Position numbers and translations under genes: made by a program
Assembly: GCF_003264935.1 (NCBI RefSeq)
Contig: NZ_QLOE01000002.1
Span: 149,374-213,373, forward strand
Length of the DNA: 64,000 bases
Reading direction: 5' to 3'
Origin: Methanothermobacter tenebrarum
GTDB lineage: Archaea > Methanobacteriota > Methanobacteria > Methanobacteriales > DSM-23052
Notes under the pieces: generated by a model
What the model was told of the DNA's origin: nothing
The model's database searches: none
The model's input: the letters and a program-made list of their open reading frames with translations, nothing else
Shown: positions 49,147 through 59,007 of the stretch, piece after piece
Layout of the letters: each line of letters begins with the position of its first letter
Numbering within the stretch: the first letter of the stretch is position 1

Positions 49147-49970
49147 TGAAAGTTAATCTAGCAACTGAAACTAAAAATATACTGAAAAAATATGGTCTCC
49201 ATTTAAATAAAAGATTAGGTCAACATTACCTTATCGATGATTCCAAAAGGCAGAAAATATTATCCTATGCCGATTTAAAGGATGACGATGTCATATTAGA
49301 GATCGGCCCTGGAATCGGAACCCTCACAATCCCCATAGCTTCAAGAGTAGAGAAGGTCATAGCCATCGAAAAGGATAAAAAAGTCGCCACCATCCTAAAA
49401 GAGAGATTAAAAGATTATAATAATGTTGAACTAATCATAGGGGACGCCTTGAAAATTGATTTTCCATACTTCAACAAGATAGTGTCCAACCTACCCTACA
49501 AGATATCATCACCTATAACATTTAAATTACTTGAATATGATTTTAAATTTGGCATTTTAATGTACCAACGAGAGTTTGCAGAGAGAATGATAGCCAAACC
49601 AGGGACCAGAGATTATTCACGCCTTTCAGTAGCCTTATATTTCATGGCCAATATTGAGATCTTAGATTACATTCCAAGAAGCGCCTTCCTACCCCCGCCA
49701 AAGGTTGATTCTACCCTTATCAGATTAACTCCTAGGGAGAAGATTAATGGAACATTTGAGAGGACTTGCAGAGCCCTCTTCCAACATAAAAAGAAAAAAG
49801 CCAGGAACGCCCTTATCGAATCATTCCATGAAATTAGTAAAGAGGCAGATCCAAGGGAAATAGTAGATCTTATAGATCCTGGATTGTTGGAAAAGCGAGT
49901 TTTCACTTTAACCCCCGAGGAGATACTTAAAATTTCAAATGAACTTAAAAAAATAATACAATGCCACTAA
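49146..49970 (+). CDS. ksgA: rRNA small subunit adenine dimethyltransferase KsgA/Dim1
   Basis: KsgA dimethylates two adjacent adenines near the 16S rRNA 3' end. The 274-residue protein has LNKRLGQHYLID, the SAM motif ILEIGPGIGTLT, VIAIEKD, and the catalytic NLPYKISSP. A C-terminal helical domain has FQHKKKKARNALIES. Length and order are normal. Confidence 0.96.
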   Translation: MKVNLATETKNILKKYGLHLNKRLGQHYLIDDSKRQKILSYADLKDDDVILEIGPGIGTLTIPIASRVEKVIAIEKDKKVATILKERLKDYNNVELIIGDALKIDFPYFNKIVSNLPYKISSPITFKLLEYDFKFGILMYQREFAERMIAKPGTRDYSRLSVALYFMANIEILDYIPRSAFLPPPKVDSTLIRLTPREKINGTFERTCRALFQHKKKKARNALIESFHEISKEADPREIVDLIDPGLLEKRVFTLTPEEILKISNELKKIIQCH

Positions 49971-49979
49971 ATTGGAGTA

Positions 49980-50012
49980 AAATTTAAATATCATGTAAAC
50001 TATTTTTTACAT
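49980..50012 (+). promoter_or_regulatory. Promoter and palindromic operator of the membrane protein/HTH pair
   Basis: The TATA box AAATTTAAATA (49980-49990) lies about 25-30 bases before ATG 50014, so the mRNA may be leaderless. Between them is a perfect inverted repeat, ATGTAAA-ctattt-TTTACAT (49993-50012). A protein bound there would block the transcription start. The HTH protein encoded downstream is the obvious candidate. Confidence 0.6.
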
Positions 50013-50013
50013 C

Positions 50014-50442
50014 ATGATAATTGCAAGACCCGAATGGTTTGGAACAAGAAAATATGGTGGATGGGGCATCAGTATCAAAACATGGCAAGGTGCAGTTTAC
50101 ATTGCAGGAGTCGTCAGTTTCCTTGTTCTCATCCAATTAACGCCTCTAAACACAGAACAAAGAGCAATCATAACAGGAGCATGGCTAATTTTCGTATTCA
50201 TAGACCTTTTCGATGTAATGTGGAAAGTTAAAAAGGATGAAAGAGAATACTTGCATGAAGCAATAGCAGAAAGAAATGCAGCATGGGCCATGATGACAAT
50301 ACTCGTCATTGGCATACTCACAGAACTCCTATATAATGCAATGCAAAAAAAGATATACGTCGATCCATTCATGATAACAGCCCTCATAATAGGAGCGATC
50401 GTTAAATCCATCACCTACTACAAATTAGAAAAAGAAGCTTAA
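50014..50442 (+). CDS. Four-helix membrane protein paired with an HTH regulator
   Basis: The 142-residue protein has four hydrophobic segments (about residues 24-42, 51-67, 90-108 and 118-135). A charged loop, [19 protein letters not shown], follows the second helix. It resembles DUF2178-type membrane proteins that archaea and bacteria encode next to small Xre-like regulators. Its activity is unknown. No ribosome site is visible. The gap to the HTH gene is five bases. Confidence 0.72.
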   Translation: MIIARPEWFGTRKYGGWGISIKTWQGAVYIAGVVSFLVLIQLTPLNTEQRAIITGAWLIFVFIDLFDVMWKVKKDEREYLHEAIAERNAAWAMMTILVIGILTELLYNAMQKKIYVDPFMITALIIGAIVKSITYYKLEKEA

Positions 50443-50447
50443 ACAAT

Positions 50448-50651
50448 ATGAAGAACAATATACGTGTTCTAAGAGAAAATTTGGGCCTTACACAAGAAGA
50501 ACTTGCAGAAAAGGTCCAAGTGACAAGACAGACCATCATAGCACTCGAAAAGGGCAGATACAACCCATCATTGGAATTAGCATACCGGATAACAAAGGCT
50601 CTTAAAAAAGAACACATAGAAGATGTTTTCATTTTCGAGGATCAGTCATGA
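50448..50651 (+). CDS. Small Xre-family HTH transcriptional regulator
   Basis: The 67-residue protein is one helix-turn-helix: [20 protein letters not shown], then [20 protein letters not shown], ending [11 protein letters not shown]. This YozG-like class typically controls its own operon. It is coupled to the upstream membrane protein gene, and its stop overlaps the next start by four bases (ATGA). The operator at 49993-50012 fits autoregulation. Confidence 0.88.
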   Translation: MKNNIRVLRENLGLTQEELAEKVQVTRQTIIALEKGRYNPSLELAYRITKALKKEHIEDVFIFEDQS

Positions 50652-51235
50652 TAAAATACAAGAATTTCAAAATCCAAGTATGTGAAAACGTCTATGCTCC
50701 AGCGGAGGATACATTCTTACTCGCAGATAACCTTAAGGTAAAAGAGGGTGATGAAGTCCTTGAAATAGGGACAGGAACCGGTTTAGTGGCTATAGTCGCC
50801 GCCGAAAAGGGTAATGTAACAGCCACAGACATAAACCCCTATGCCATCGAATGTGCAGTGAAAAACGCCAAAATAAACAATGCAAACATAAGAATATTAC
50901 AAGGAGATCTTTTTGAACCTGTTAAAGGCGAAAAGTTTGATATTATATTATTTAACACACCATATCTTCCAAGTTCAAATGAGGATCTTACAGGTGAAAT
51001 CATTGACAAAGCTTGGGACGGGGGAGAAGATGGTAGAACCATAATAGACCGCTTCCTCAAAAATGTTAAAAATCACCTAAAAAAGGGTGGTAGAATCCAA
51101 ATAGTCCAATCATCACTTTCAAACATAGAAAAGACAATAGAAAAATTAAGGAACATGGGATTTCATGCTGAAATAACAGCCTCTGAAAGATTCTTCTATG
51201 AGGAGATAGTAGTCATAACAGGTGAATTACCATGA
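50648..51235 (+). CDS. HemK2/PrmC-like class I methyltransferase
   Basis: The 195-residue enzyme has [14 protein letters not shown] near the start, SAM motif [15 protein letters not shown], and [12 protein letters not shown] where family members have NPPYLP. HemK2/Mtq2-like enzymes methylate the glutamine of release factor aRF1 GGQ. The Pro-to-Thr change in the catalytic motif is conservative but worth noting. [15 protein letters not shown] is also typical. It overlaps dapF tail to tail by nine bases. Confidence 0.88.
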   Translation: MIKYKNFKIQVCENVYAPAEDTFLLADNLKVKEGDEVLEIGTGTGLVAIVAAEKGNVTATDINPYAIECAVKNAKINNANIRILQGDLFEPVKGEKFDIILFNTPYLPSSNEDLTGEIIDKAWDGGEDGRTIIDRFLKNVKNHLKKGGRIQIVQSSLSNIEKTIEKLRNMGFHAEITASERFFYEEIVVITGELP

Positions 51236-52090
51236 CAATATCCCATCAAATACTAGGGTAGCCTCACCCTCCATATAAGCGCCTATTCTATTGTCCATTT
51301 TATAAGTTTGGATTTTAAGTTCACCACCAGGAAGATGAACAAGTACCTCCTTATCCAATTTTCCAATCCTATTACCTGCAATAACCGTGGCCGTGGCCCC
51401 AGTCCCACAAGCTAGTGTGGGTCCAACACCACGCTCCCATGTAACCATCTTAACCTCTGATGGGTTTAAGATCTCAACGAAATGTACATTAATTCTCTCT
51501 GGAAAAACAGGATGATTCTCTATGAGAGGTCCGAGTCCTTCCAAATCCACAGATTTTAAATCATCCACGAATATGATAGCATGTGGATTACCTACATTAA
51601 CTGCTGTAAGCTTTATATCTTGGCCATCAACCTCAAGATGCTCTTCTATGAATTCATCCTTGACAGTTTTCATCGGTATTTCAGCAGTTTTAAAGGTTGC
51701 AAATCCCATATCTACACGTGCAGAAGTCACAGACCCCCTATCAATGTTTAAATCTACGATTTTGAGGCCTGCGAGGGTTTCTACTTTTAGTTTCTCTTTT
51801 CTTATGATGGCGTTCTCATATACGAACTTGGCAAAACATCTTATACCATTACCGCACATTTCTGCTTCGCTTCCATCACCATTGAATACTCTGAACCTTA
51901 TATCCCCCTCTCCTTTTGGAGGTTCTATGAATATGACACCATCTGCACCGATGGAGAATCTCCGCTGACAAACTTCGGATACAAAATCTGGTTTTTCATC
52001 TTCGCTTATACATTCTGCTCTACTCTCATCCACAATTATATAATCATTGCCTAGGGCGTGCATTTTAGAAAATAATATCATCCTTGGCAT
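51227..52090 (-). CDS. dapF: Diaminopimelate epimerase
   Basis: DapF interconverts LL- and meso-diaminopimelate, the step before lysine. The 287-residue protein has [12 protein letters not shown], the catalytic MCGNGIRC and ACGTGAT cysteines, and two matching lobes. GGGTGGGAGATC is the ribosome site. It follows lysA by 19 bases in one operon. No pseudomurein enzymes lie nearby, so lysine supply is the clear role. Confidence 0.96.
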   Translation of the reverse strand: MPRMILFSKMHALGNDYIIVDESRAECISEDEKPDFVSEVCQRRFSIGADGVIFIEPPKGEGDIRFRVFNGDGSEAEMCGNGIRCFAKFVYENAIIRKEKLKVETLAGLKIVDLNIDRGSVTSARVDMGFATFKTAEIPMKTVKDEFIEEHLEVDGQDIKLTAVNVGNPHAIIFVDDLKSVDLEGLGPLIENHPVFPERINVHFVEILNPSEVKMVTWERGVGPTLACGTGATATVIAGNRIGKLDKEVLVHLPGGELKIQTYKMDNRIGAYMEGEATLVFDGILSW

Positions 52091-52109
52091 GATCTCCCAC
52101 CCTGTTATT

Positions 52110-53393
52110 CTATTTTAGGAGTCTTGGTGGTATCACTTGTTTGCTTATAAGATCTGAAAAGTCTTCCCTCTCCCTTATGATCTCGGCTTCACCATCTTTT
52201 ACAAGGATTTCAGCTGGTCTGGGCCTTGAATTATATTGTGATGACATGGAAAATGCATATGCACCAGCATCTAATATGGCTAATATGTCCCCTTCTCTGA
52301 GTTCTGGAAGTTTTCTATCCCTTGCAAAAAGGTCGCCCGATTCGCATAGATTTCCTGCTATATCAATCTTCTCTACCGGCTTTTCATTGGCTCTATTTGC
52401 CACGATTATATGGTGGTATGAACCATACATCACAGGCCTCACCAAGGTGTTGAACCCGGCATCAACACCAGCAAACTTCCTATAACTCTCTTTTATAGTG
52501 TTAACTCTCGTTAGGAGGCAAGCGGCATCACCCACTATGTATCTTCCAGGTTCAAGGTACATTGCAGGTTCTCCAAGAGAATGTTCGTCTAATTTTTCCA
52601 TGAAGAGACTTGTTATCTTCTCGGCAAATTCTTTGATATCTAATGGTTTTTCACTTGGATGGTATGGTATTCCAAGACCTCCACCGAAATCTATAAATTT
52701 GAAGTCTATCTTTGTGGCCTTTGATACTTTGCCTGCTATGTCCATGAGTTTTTCAACGGCTAACATGAATGGTTCTGGGTCGAGTATCCCTGAGCCTATA
52801 TGTGCATGGATCCCTATTGGTTGGAAACCGAGTTCTTGGGCTAACTTGTAAACTTTAATGGCCTCGTCTTCTCTTATACCAAATTTACTAAGTTCTCCGC
52901 CGGTTATGCAGTGTTCGTGGTGTCCCGCGCCTACCATGGGGTTTATCCTAAATGATATCTTAACATTCTCTGGATCTGTTATCTTTGAAAGTCTTAGAAG
53001 CTGCGATTTTGAGTCAATGTTTATCATAACCCCTGATTCGGTTGCGAAGAGTATTTCATCGTCTCTGAGATTATTACCTGTGTATAGGATCTTTTCTGGT
53101 TTGAAGCCTGAGAGTAGGGCCATGTATATTTCTCCTGGGGAGACGGCGTCGATTCCGCTACCCTCATCTTCAAGTATCCTTAAAACTGTAAGATTTGTAT
53201 TTGCTTTACAAGCATATAATATTTGGAAGTTGGGATAGTATCTTGTGAAGGCTTTGTGGAGTCTCTGGTAATTTTCTCTTATCCGTTTTTCATCTATGAC
53301 ATAAAGTGGTGTGTCATAATCTTCAGCAAGTTTAACTGTATCTGCTCCACCAATTAACAAATGTCCTTTATCATTAACTTCAACATTTAACAT
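52110..53393 (-). CDS. lysA: Diaminopimelate decarboxylase
   Basis: LysA decarboxylates meso-diaminopimelate to lysine with PLP. The 427-residue protein has YACKANTN with the PLP lysine, HAHIGSGI, the FGGGLGIPY phosphate site, [10 protein letters not shown], and [14 protein letters not shown] with the partner-subunit cysteine. It is divergent from a Nudix gene and upstream of dapF. Confidence 0.96.
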   Translation of the reverse strand: MLNVEVNDKGHLLIGGADTVKLAEDYDTPLYVIDEKRIRENYQRLHKAFTRYYPNFQILYACKANTNLTVLRILEDEGSGIDAVSPGEIYMALLSGFKPEKILYTGNNLRDDEILFATESGVMINIDSKSQLLRLSKITDPENVKISFRINPMVGAGHHEHCITGGELSKFGIREDEAIKVYKLAQELGFQPIGIHAHIGSGILDPEPFMLAVEKLMDIAGKVSKATKIDFKFIDFGGGLGIPYHPSEKPLDIKEFAEKITSLFMEKLDEHSLGEPAMYLEPGRYIVGDAACLLTRVNTIKESYRKFAGVDAGFNTLVRPVMYGSYHHIIVANRANEKPVEKIDIAGNLCESGDLFARDRKLPELREGDILAILDAGAYAFSMSSQYNSRPRPAEILVKDGEAEIIREREDFSDLISKQVIPPRLLK

Positions 53394-53431
53394 GGAGGAT
53401 CACCTACATAATTTTTTGAGGTTTGGAGAAG

Positions 53432-53839
53432 ATGAAACCATTCATACCGGTTGTAAGGGCACTTATACTAGAAGATGATAGGATACTATTACTTAAAAGG
53501 TCGGCTAGTTCCAGGACAAACCCCGGGTTATGGGAACTTCCTGGGGGTAAATTGTTAAATGGTGAGACACTTGACGAGGCACTGAAGAGGGAGGTTTATG
53601 AGGAGACAGGCCTTATAGTATCCCCCATTAGGGTTATCGGTGCGTTTCAGCAAGATTTCCCATTCAAGGTGTCTGTGAATATTATCTTCCATGTTAAGGT
53701 TGAGGATGGTATTCTAAGTTTAAGTGATGAACATGAAGCATATAAATGTGTCAGGATATGGGAAATTGGAAATCTTAAAGTTTCTCCTTGGCTCAGTGAC
53801 TTCAAAGAATCCTTAGATGGAAGCAAAAATATTATCTAG
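53432..53839 (+). CDS. Nudix hydrolase, MutT-like
   Basis: The 135-residue protein has a Nudix box [20 protein letters not shown] with the following [24 protein letters not shown] precedes it, as in MutT-type enzymes that clean oxidised or odd nucleotides. The substrate is not known. GAGGTTTGGAGAAG precedes ATG 53432. A TTG at 53423 is in frame. Its 3' end overlaps argD by 27 bases, tail to tail. Confidence 0.86.
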   Translation: MKPFIPVVRALILEDDRILLLKRSASSRTNPGLWELPGGKLLNGETLDEALKREVYEETGLIVSPIRVIGAFQQDFPFKVSVNIIFHVKVEDGILSLSDEHEAYKCVRIWEIGNLKVSPWLSDFKESLDGSKNII

Positions 53840-54985
53840 GACCTCAATAACCTTGTCTATTTCATCTTTTTTTATGACTAATGGTGGTACAAGTCTTATA
53901 ACTTTATCAGCTGTACAATTTATGAGCACTCCCATCTTTCTCGCTTCATCAACTATTTTATCACATTTAATCCCAAGTTCAACACCTAACATTAAACCAT
54001 AGCCTCTAACATCCTCTATGATATCATATTTGCCCATTAAATCTTCTAACCGCCCTTTAAAGTATTCACCCAATTTCTTAGCATTCTCTGCTAGATTCTC
54101 ACCTACTATAACTTCTATGGCTGCTATGGCAGCCGCACAACCCAAAGGGTTCCCCCCGAATGTTGATCCGTGATCTCCTGGTTCGAATGCTGATGCTACA
54201 TCTTCATTTGCTAATACAGCACCTATAGGGTAGCCTCCACCCATAGCCTTAGCTACCGTTGTTATATCAGGTTGCACGCCGAAAAGTTCTGATGCAAACA
54301 AGGCCCCTGTCCTTCCAAAGCCGGTTTGAACCTCGTCAAGGATGAATAGGATATCATTTTCTCGTGCAAGCGCCTGAACATCCTCTAAGTAGCCTTCTGG
54401 TGGGACTACAACTCCTCCTTCGCCTTGTATAGGCTCTAGTAGTATGGCTGCGGTATCATCTGTTATTGCTTCTGCCATGGCTTGGATGTCACCATAGGGT
54501 ACATGTTTGAAACCTGGGGGTAGTGGTTTAAATGGTTCCTTGTATTTGTCTTGTCCTGTTGCTGTTACAGTTGCAAGTGTTCTCCCGTGGAACGAATTCT
54601 CAGCGGCTATTATCTCGCCTTTACCCGTATATTTCCTTGCAAGTTTTATAGCGCCTTCATTGGCTTCCGCCCCGCTATTTGCAAAGAATACTCTGTCATG
54701 GGGTGAAATGGAGGTGAGTAATCTCGCCAATTCTACCTGTTCTTTGTTGTAGTATATGTTTGAGCAGTGTATGAGTTTCTGTGCTTGGTGACAGATGGCA
54801 ACTGCAACCTTTGGGTGTGCATGTCCTATACTGTTCACTGCAACACCTGCAAAACAGTCAATGTACTCTTTACCGTCTATGTCCCAGACACGAGCTCCTT
54901 TACCATGTGAGAGGACGATAGGCTGGCGAGAATATGTTTGCATGATATACTTTTTTTCAAGTTCAATTATTTCATCAGTATCCAT
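53813..54985 (-). CDS. argD: Acetylornithine aminotransferase
   Basis: ArgD makes N-acetylornithine from acetylglutamate semialdehyde and glutamate. The 390-residue class III PLP enzyme has [42 protein letters not shown], and the PLP lysine in [14 protein letters not shown]. It may also serve the aminotransferase step of DAP synthesis, as in bacteria. GGTGATATT is the ribosome site. argG at 2.2 kb is a pathway partner. Confidence 0.95.
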   Translation of the reverse strand: MDTDEIIELEKKYIMQTYSRQPIVLSHGKGARVWDIDGKEYIDCFAGVAVNSIGHAHPKVAVAICHQAQKLIHCSNIYYNKEQVELARLLTSISPHDRVFFANSGAEANEGAIKLARKYTGKGEIIAAENSFHGRTLATVTATGQDKYKEPFKPLPPGFKHVPYGDIQAMAEAITDDTAAILLEPIQGEGGVVVPPEGYLEDVQALARENDILFILDEVQTGFGRTGALFASELFGVQPDITTVAKAMGGGYPIGAVLANEDVASAFEPGDHGSTFGGNPLGCAAAIAAIEVIVGENLAENAKKLGEYFKGRLEDLMGKYDIIEDVRGYGLMLGVELGIKCDKIVDEARKMGVLINCTADKVIRLVPPLVIKKDEIDKVIEVLDNIFASI

Positions 54986-55021
54986 AATATCACCAATAAC
55001 ATCATCTATGGGGTTTTTTTA

Positions 55022-55531
55022 TCAAGGGATTATCTTTTTGAAATAATCATAGAGTGGATGTTTCTCGTTGATGGTATCCAAGAGAATCCCTCGAATCTTA
55101 TAAGAAGGATAGGATCCTTCAGCTGTCTTGATAATATAACCTTTTTTTACATCTTCCACTTTAAGAATCTTGTCATTTATTATTACATTTTCACCCTTTT
55201 TAAATCCTGAGGATTTTTCTCTAACTACTATAAATCCATTAAGTTCAGGTTTCTTCATGATAAAGATTTTAGCTTCAAATCCCCTCTCATGAATCCTCTG
55301 GAGGATCCTATGGAGGAATTCCTCACCCCTTTCTTTTAGTATATAAGATTTTATAGTATCATCGAGGGCTTCTTTCATCCTAATCCATGCATCAGCCTCT
55401 CTGCACCCTATCCTGTCACGCGTGACGCGTTGAGGGCACCTCCAACAATATTTTTCATCCAGAGACTTGAGAAGTTTCTGATAGGATTCAACACACCTAG
55501 ATTTGAACTCTTGGATAGTCTCTTTTATCAT
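55022..55531 (-). CDS. Unrecognised cysteine-containing protein coupled to the Ogg-type glycosylase
   Basis: I do not recognise this 169-residue protein. Residues 25-50 hold four cysteine-bearing positions, with YCWRCPQRVTRDRIGCREAD suggesting metal or cluster binding. The rest alternates helices and short strands, with KGENVIINDKILKVEDVKKG near the middle. The start codon overlaps the stop of the glycosylase gene by one base, so the two are translated together. A role in the same repair pathway is possible but only inferred from position. Confidence 0.6.
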   Translation of the reverse strand: MIKETIQEFKSRCVESYQKLLKSLDEKYCWRCPQRVTRDRIGCREADAWIRMKEALDDTIKSYILKERGEEFLHRILQRIHERGFEAKIFIMKKPELNGFIVVREKSSGFKKGENVIINDKILKVEDVKKGYIIKTAEGSYPSYKIRGILLDTINEKHPLYDYFKKIIP

Positions 55532-56397
55532 CAGACACCCCCAAAGATCCCAGACTTCCTTGCATAATCATAAAGATATAATTGCACATAACCTGCATAT
55601 TCACCAAACTCCTCCCTTGCAAAATCCCTCAGATGCCTATCATCGACGCTGAAAAAATGTTCCATTATCTTTTTTATCCATACATCAACAGGGAATGCTT
55701 CAAGTTTCCTGAAACCATAAAGTAGTATGCAATCTGCAACTTTCGGCCCGATGCCTGGAAACTTCAAAAGTAGATGGAAAGCCTCATCATAATCCATAAC
55801 ATCCAATTTTATCCTAGTTATCCTCTTAGATGTTTTCCTGATATATTTTGCACGATATCCTACACCAGCCAAACGCAGACTATCATCATCCAAATTGGCC
55901 AGAACATCAGGGGCTGGGAAACTATAAAATGTACCCTTGGAGAATGTATATTTTTGACCCCACAATCTTTTCATGTTATCTATTGCCTTGGTCCAACGCT
56001 TTATTGAACAATTTGCCGATGTTATAGATGATATAATGCACTCAAAGATGTCTTTGGCCAGGAAGAGTCTAAGCCCCCTTGAGTAATCCACTATAGAATC
56101 AAGTGGTGGATAAGAGCTTAAAAAATCATAAAATCCCTCAATATCGAATTTAAGATCGAATATATGATTTAGCTTTTCTTTAACCTCTGATAAAGGTACT
56201 TTTTCTGGGGATTCTATTTTAACGTGGAGTTTATTATCTTCTTGTTTTATTGTTACAAGAGAAGGTTTGTTATCTATTATTAAAAGTTCACTGTAATATT
56301 TTCCATTTTTGTGCCATGGGGGTTGGGATGTCTGGCCACTGTACATTGTAGCCTCAAGATCAAATTCCCTTGCCTTGATGTTGAAGGCCTTCTGCAT
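55531..56397 (-). CDS. ogg: HhH-GPD DNA glycosylase, 8-oxoguanine (Ogg1-like)
   Basis: The enzyme should remove 8-oxoguanine and cut the strand. FDLEATMYSGQTSQPPWH near the N-terminus and PGIGPKVADCILLYGF with the catalytic lysine are Ogg1-type, and PVDVWIKKI holds the catalytic aspartate. I start at ATG 56397 (288 residues), since similarity begins about there. The frame runs on to TTG 56469 but that part is a tandem duplication of the hisF end. It follows hisF and leads the cysteine-containing protein. Confidence 0.88.
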   Translation of the reverse strand: MQKAFNIKAREFDLEATMYSGQTSQPPWHKNGKYYSELLIIDNKPSLVTIKQEDNKLHVKIESPEKVPLSEVKEKLNHIFDLKFDIEGFYDFLSSYPPLDSIVDYSRGLRLFLAKDIFECIISSITSANCSIKRWTKAIDNMKRLWGQKYTFSKGTFYSFPAPDVLANLDDDSLRLAGVGYRAKYIRKTSKRITRIKLDVMDYDEAFHLLLKFPGIGPKVADCILLYGFRKLEAFPVDVWIKKIMEHFFSVDDRHLRDFAREEFGEYAGYVQLYLYDYARKSGIFGGV

Positions 56398-56399
56398 CC

Positions 56400-56492
56400 C
56401 AACCAAATCCTTTATAGTCTCACTGGTATCTTCAAATGCTTTTATGAGGTTCTTTCCCCCTTCAACCAAATCTTTTATAGTCTCACTGATAT
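56400..56492. repeat. 30-base direct repeat with 63-base period at the hisF/ogg junction
   Basis: CAACCAAATC plus TTTATAGTCTCACTG occurs at 56400-56429 and 56463-56492, with 28 of 30 positions equal. The distal copy is the last codons and stop of hisF. The near copy lies just before the ogg start. The 63-base period keeps the reading frame open. Confidence 0.85.
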
Positions 56493-57299
56493 TCCCTTAT
56501 CCTTTAAGTACCTTTTCACGGTAGGGATTGGATATTCGTTAAAGTGGAATATGCTCGCGGCCAATGCAGCGTCAGCTTTACCACTTGTAAAAGCCTCATA
56601 CATATGTTCGGGCTCGCCGACTCCGCCTGATGCTATAACTGGGATGTCAACATTCTCGCTTACAGCCCTTGTCAAGGGAATGTCATAGCCTTTCTTGGTG
56701 CCGTCGCGATCCATGGATGTTAAGAGTATTTCACCCGCACCTCTCTCTTGGCATTCAATAGCCCATTCTATCGCATCAATTCCGGTAAATTCGCGCCCGC
56801 CATAAATGCTGCATTCATACCAACAGTAACCATCTTCAACTTCTACTATGAAGCGTTCATCAGATTCTCTAGGATTTTCAAGGTATCTTCTTTTTGCGTC
56901 GATGGCAACGACACAAGCCTGGGACCCCACGATCTCTGAGGCTTCATTAATCAGTTCAGGATTTTTTATGGCGGCTGTGTTCACTGAACATTTATCTGCG
57001 CCGGCTTTGAGCATTTTAACGAAATCTTCAGGCTTCCTTATACCCCCTCCTACGCATATGGGTACAAAGACATTCTCTGTAGTTGCTTCTACTACATGAA
57101 TCATTGTTTCCCTTCTCTCATGGGAAGCTGTTATATCCAAGAATACTATTTCATCCGCACCATCTTCATAATAGCGGTTTGCGAGTTCAACAGGGTCCCC
57201 TGCATATTTTATCTGTTTGAATTCAACGCCTTTCACAACCCTTCCATGGGGTACTTGTAAGTCGCAGTCAAGACAAGGTATTATCCTTTTTGTAAGCAT
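56475..57299 (-). CDS. hisF: Imidazole glycerol phosphate synthase subunit HisF
   Basis: HisF closes the imidazole ring using ammonia from HisH. The 274-residue TIM barrel begins [20 protein letters not shown] with the catalytic Asp in [24 protein letters not shown] and [20 protein letters not shown] (second catalytic Asp) follow, then [16 protein letters not shown]. It carries a short insert, [30 protein letters not shown] is the ribosome site, and TATA-like ATATATATAG lies near 57331. Confidence 0.95.
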   Translation of the reverse strand: MLTKRIIPCLDCDLQVPHGRVVKGVEFKQIKYAGDPVELANRYYEDGADEIVFLDITASHERRETMIHVVEATTENVFVPICVGGGIRKPEDFVKMLKAGADKCSVNTAAIKNPELINEASEIVGSQACVVAIDAKRRYLENPRESDERFIVEVEDGYCWYECSIYGGREFTGIDAIEWAIECQERGAGEILLTSMDRDGTKKGYDIPLTRAVSENVDIPVIASGGVGEPEHMYEAFTSGKADAALAASIFHFNEYPIPTVKRYLKDKGISVRL

Positions 57300-57344
57300 C
57301 TTATCACCCTTATATCATCTTATGTTCCCTATATATATCCCCTA

Positions 57345-57576
57345 ATTTGGGTTAATATTATGGGCTTTCTAATATTGGATGTTAAATCTACATTGATCGT
57401 GATAATCTTTTATAAAAAAGTTAATTTGGAAGGATTTTTTGGGGAAAAATGGATCAAAAATTATTAGAAATGTGGTTTTCCCTTTTTTTGATTCCATTTA
57501 TAAATTTCAATTCATCAAAAAAATTTATAAATATAAGAGACAAAAATAAAAAAACACAAAAAACTGATTTTTTTCT
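57345..57576. other. AT-rich gap holding the tRNA-Arg promoter
   Basis: No open frame or RNA is recognised in this stretch. ATTTATAAATAT at 57523-57534 is a good TATA box for the tRNA-Arg at 57577, predicting about 20 bases of 5' leader. Confidence 0.5.
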
Positions 57577-57654
<78 letters not shown>

Positions 57655-57716
57655 TTTTAATTAAATCGGCGGGAAGCCCCCTCCAATGCGTAAACGTGGT
57701 GGAATGAAAGCCAAAG

Positions 57717-57806
57717 CTTATAAATAATAATTGCGAAAGATGAGGATGTGACAGCATTGATATCTTGGCTGAGATGATACCGTCTACTAGTAGACTAATC
57801 CTCATC
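57717..57806 (+). ncRNA. Candidate small structured RNA with its own TATA box
   Basis: CTTATAAATAAT (57717-57728) is a TATA box. About 20 bases on, GATGAGGAT (57739-57747) pairs perfectly with ATCCTCATC (57798-57806). Inside lie CTGA followed by GATGATA, which resemble D' and C' boxes, and a 14-base palindrome GTCTACTAGTAGAC (57782-57795). A box C/D-type sRNA is possible but the outer boxes are poor. No open frame exists. Confidence 0.45.
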
Positions 57807-57856
57807 ATTGAAGAGGAAAAACCCACACGATAACGAGGAGATAGTTCACTTTCCCT

Positions 57857-58888
57857 TTATTTGTAATATTTTTTCTTTAGGAAAAGCGCAACATTCACAA
57901 GGCTTATAAGTACTGGGACTTCTATAAGGGGGCCGATTACTGTTGCGAAAGCGACACTTGATCCTATTCCAAAAACTCCTACTGCGACGGCGATTGCCAG
58001 TTCAAAATTGTTACTTGCCGCTGTAAAGGACAATGCAGATGTTTTTGGATAATCTACTTTCAATTTATATGCTAGATAGAAGGATACGAAGAACATGATT
58101 ACAAAGTAGAGCATTAGAGGTATGGCAATGACTAAAACATGATATGGGAGCATGATGATTGTTTCTCCCCGTAGACTAAACATGACAATAATTGTAAATA
58201 ATAAGGCTATAAGTGTGATTGGGCTAATTTTGGGAATAAACCTGGTATGATACCATTCTTTATCTTTTAACCTTAGTAGGGTGAATCTTGTGATTATACC
58301 TGCTATGAATGGAATTCCTAGGTAAATGAAGACACTTTTCGCTATCTGAAGTATAGTAACTTTTACAACACTCCCCTGGATACCGAAGAGTGGTGGCAAG
58401 ACTGTGACAAATATCCATGCATATACACTGTAAAATAAAACTTGAAAAATGCTATTGAATGCCACAAGTCCGGCTGCATACTCAGTATCTCCCCTGGCAA
58501 GCTCATTCCAGACAATTACCATGGCAATACATCGCGCAATTCCAACTAAGATTAAACCAACCATATATTCAGGATATTTTGCTAAAAATGTAATTGCTAA
58601 AATGAACATTAATATGGGGCCTACTATCCAGTTTTGGAATAGAGACAACCCCAATACCCTAGTATTCCTGAAAACTTGTCCTAATTCTTCATATCTGACT
58701 TTAGCAAGTGGAGGATACATCATTAAAATTAATCCAATAGCAATAAGAATATTCGTAGTTCCAATCTGGAACTGATTGATAAAAGAAGATACTCCAGGTA
58801 TGAGATACCCTACCAATACTCCTAGTATCATTGCGGTGAATATCCAAAGGGTTAAATATTTTTCGAGAAATCCTAACCTCTGATTCAT
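57857..58888 (-). CDS. acr3: ACR3-family arsenite efflux permease
   Basis: The 343-residue ten-helix protein belongs to the bile acid/arsenite transporter fold. [19 protein letters not shown] near residue 118 contains the conserved cysteine of ACR3 pumps. [13 protein letters not shown] and [17 protein letters not shown] are also diagnostic. It exports arsenite, and perhaps antimonite, by proton exchange. A TATA-like AAAATATATATATTGG lies upstream. ATATTCAAATA after it resembles part of an ArsR site. No arsR or arsenate reductase gene is next to it. Confidence 0.92.
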   Translation of the reverse strand: MNQRLGFLEKYLTLWIFTAMILGVLVGYLIPGVSSFINQFQIGTTNILIAIGLILMMYPPLAKVRYEELGQVFRNTRVLGLSLFQNWIVGPILMFILAITFLAKYPEYMVGLILVGIARCIAMVIVWNELARGDTEYAAGLVAFNSIFQVLFYSVYAWIFVTVLPPLFGIQGSVVKVTILQIAKSVFIYLGIPFIAGIITRFTLLRLKDKEWYHTRFIPKISPITLIALLFTIIVMFSLRGETIIMLPYHVLVIAIPLMLYFVIMFFVSFYLAYKLKVDYPKTSALSFTAASNNFELAIAVAVGVFGIGSSVAFATVIGPLIEVPVLISLVNVALFLKKKYYK

Positions 58889-59007
58889 AGTTCCATGTAT
58901 TTGAATATGCCAATATATATATTTTATGGCTATGCACTACACAGCCAAAAACTATTGAATAAAAGAGGAAATAAATTAGTATCTCTCTAAAAAAATCTTG
59001 GATCCTT

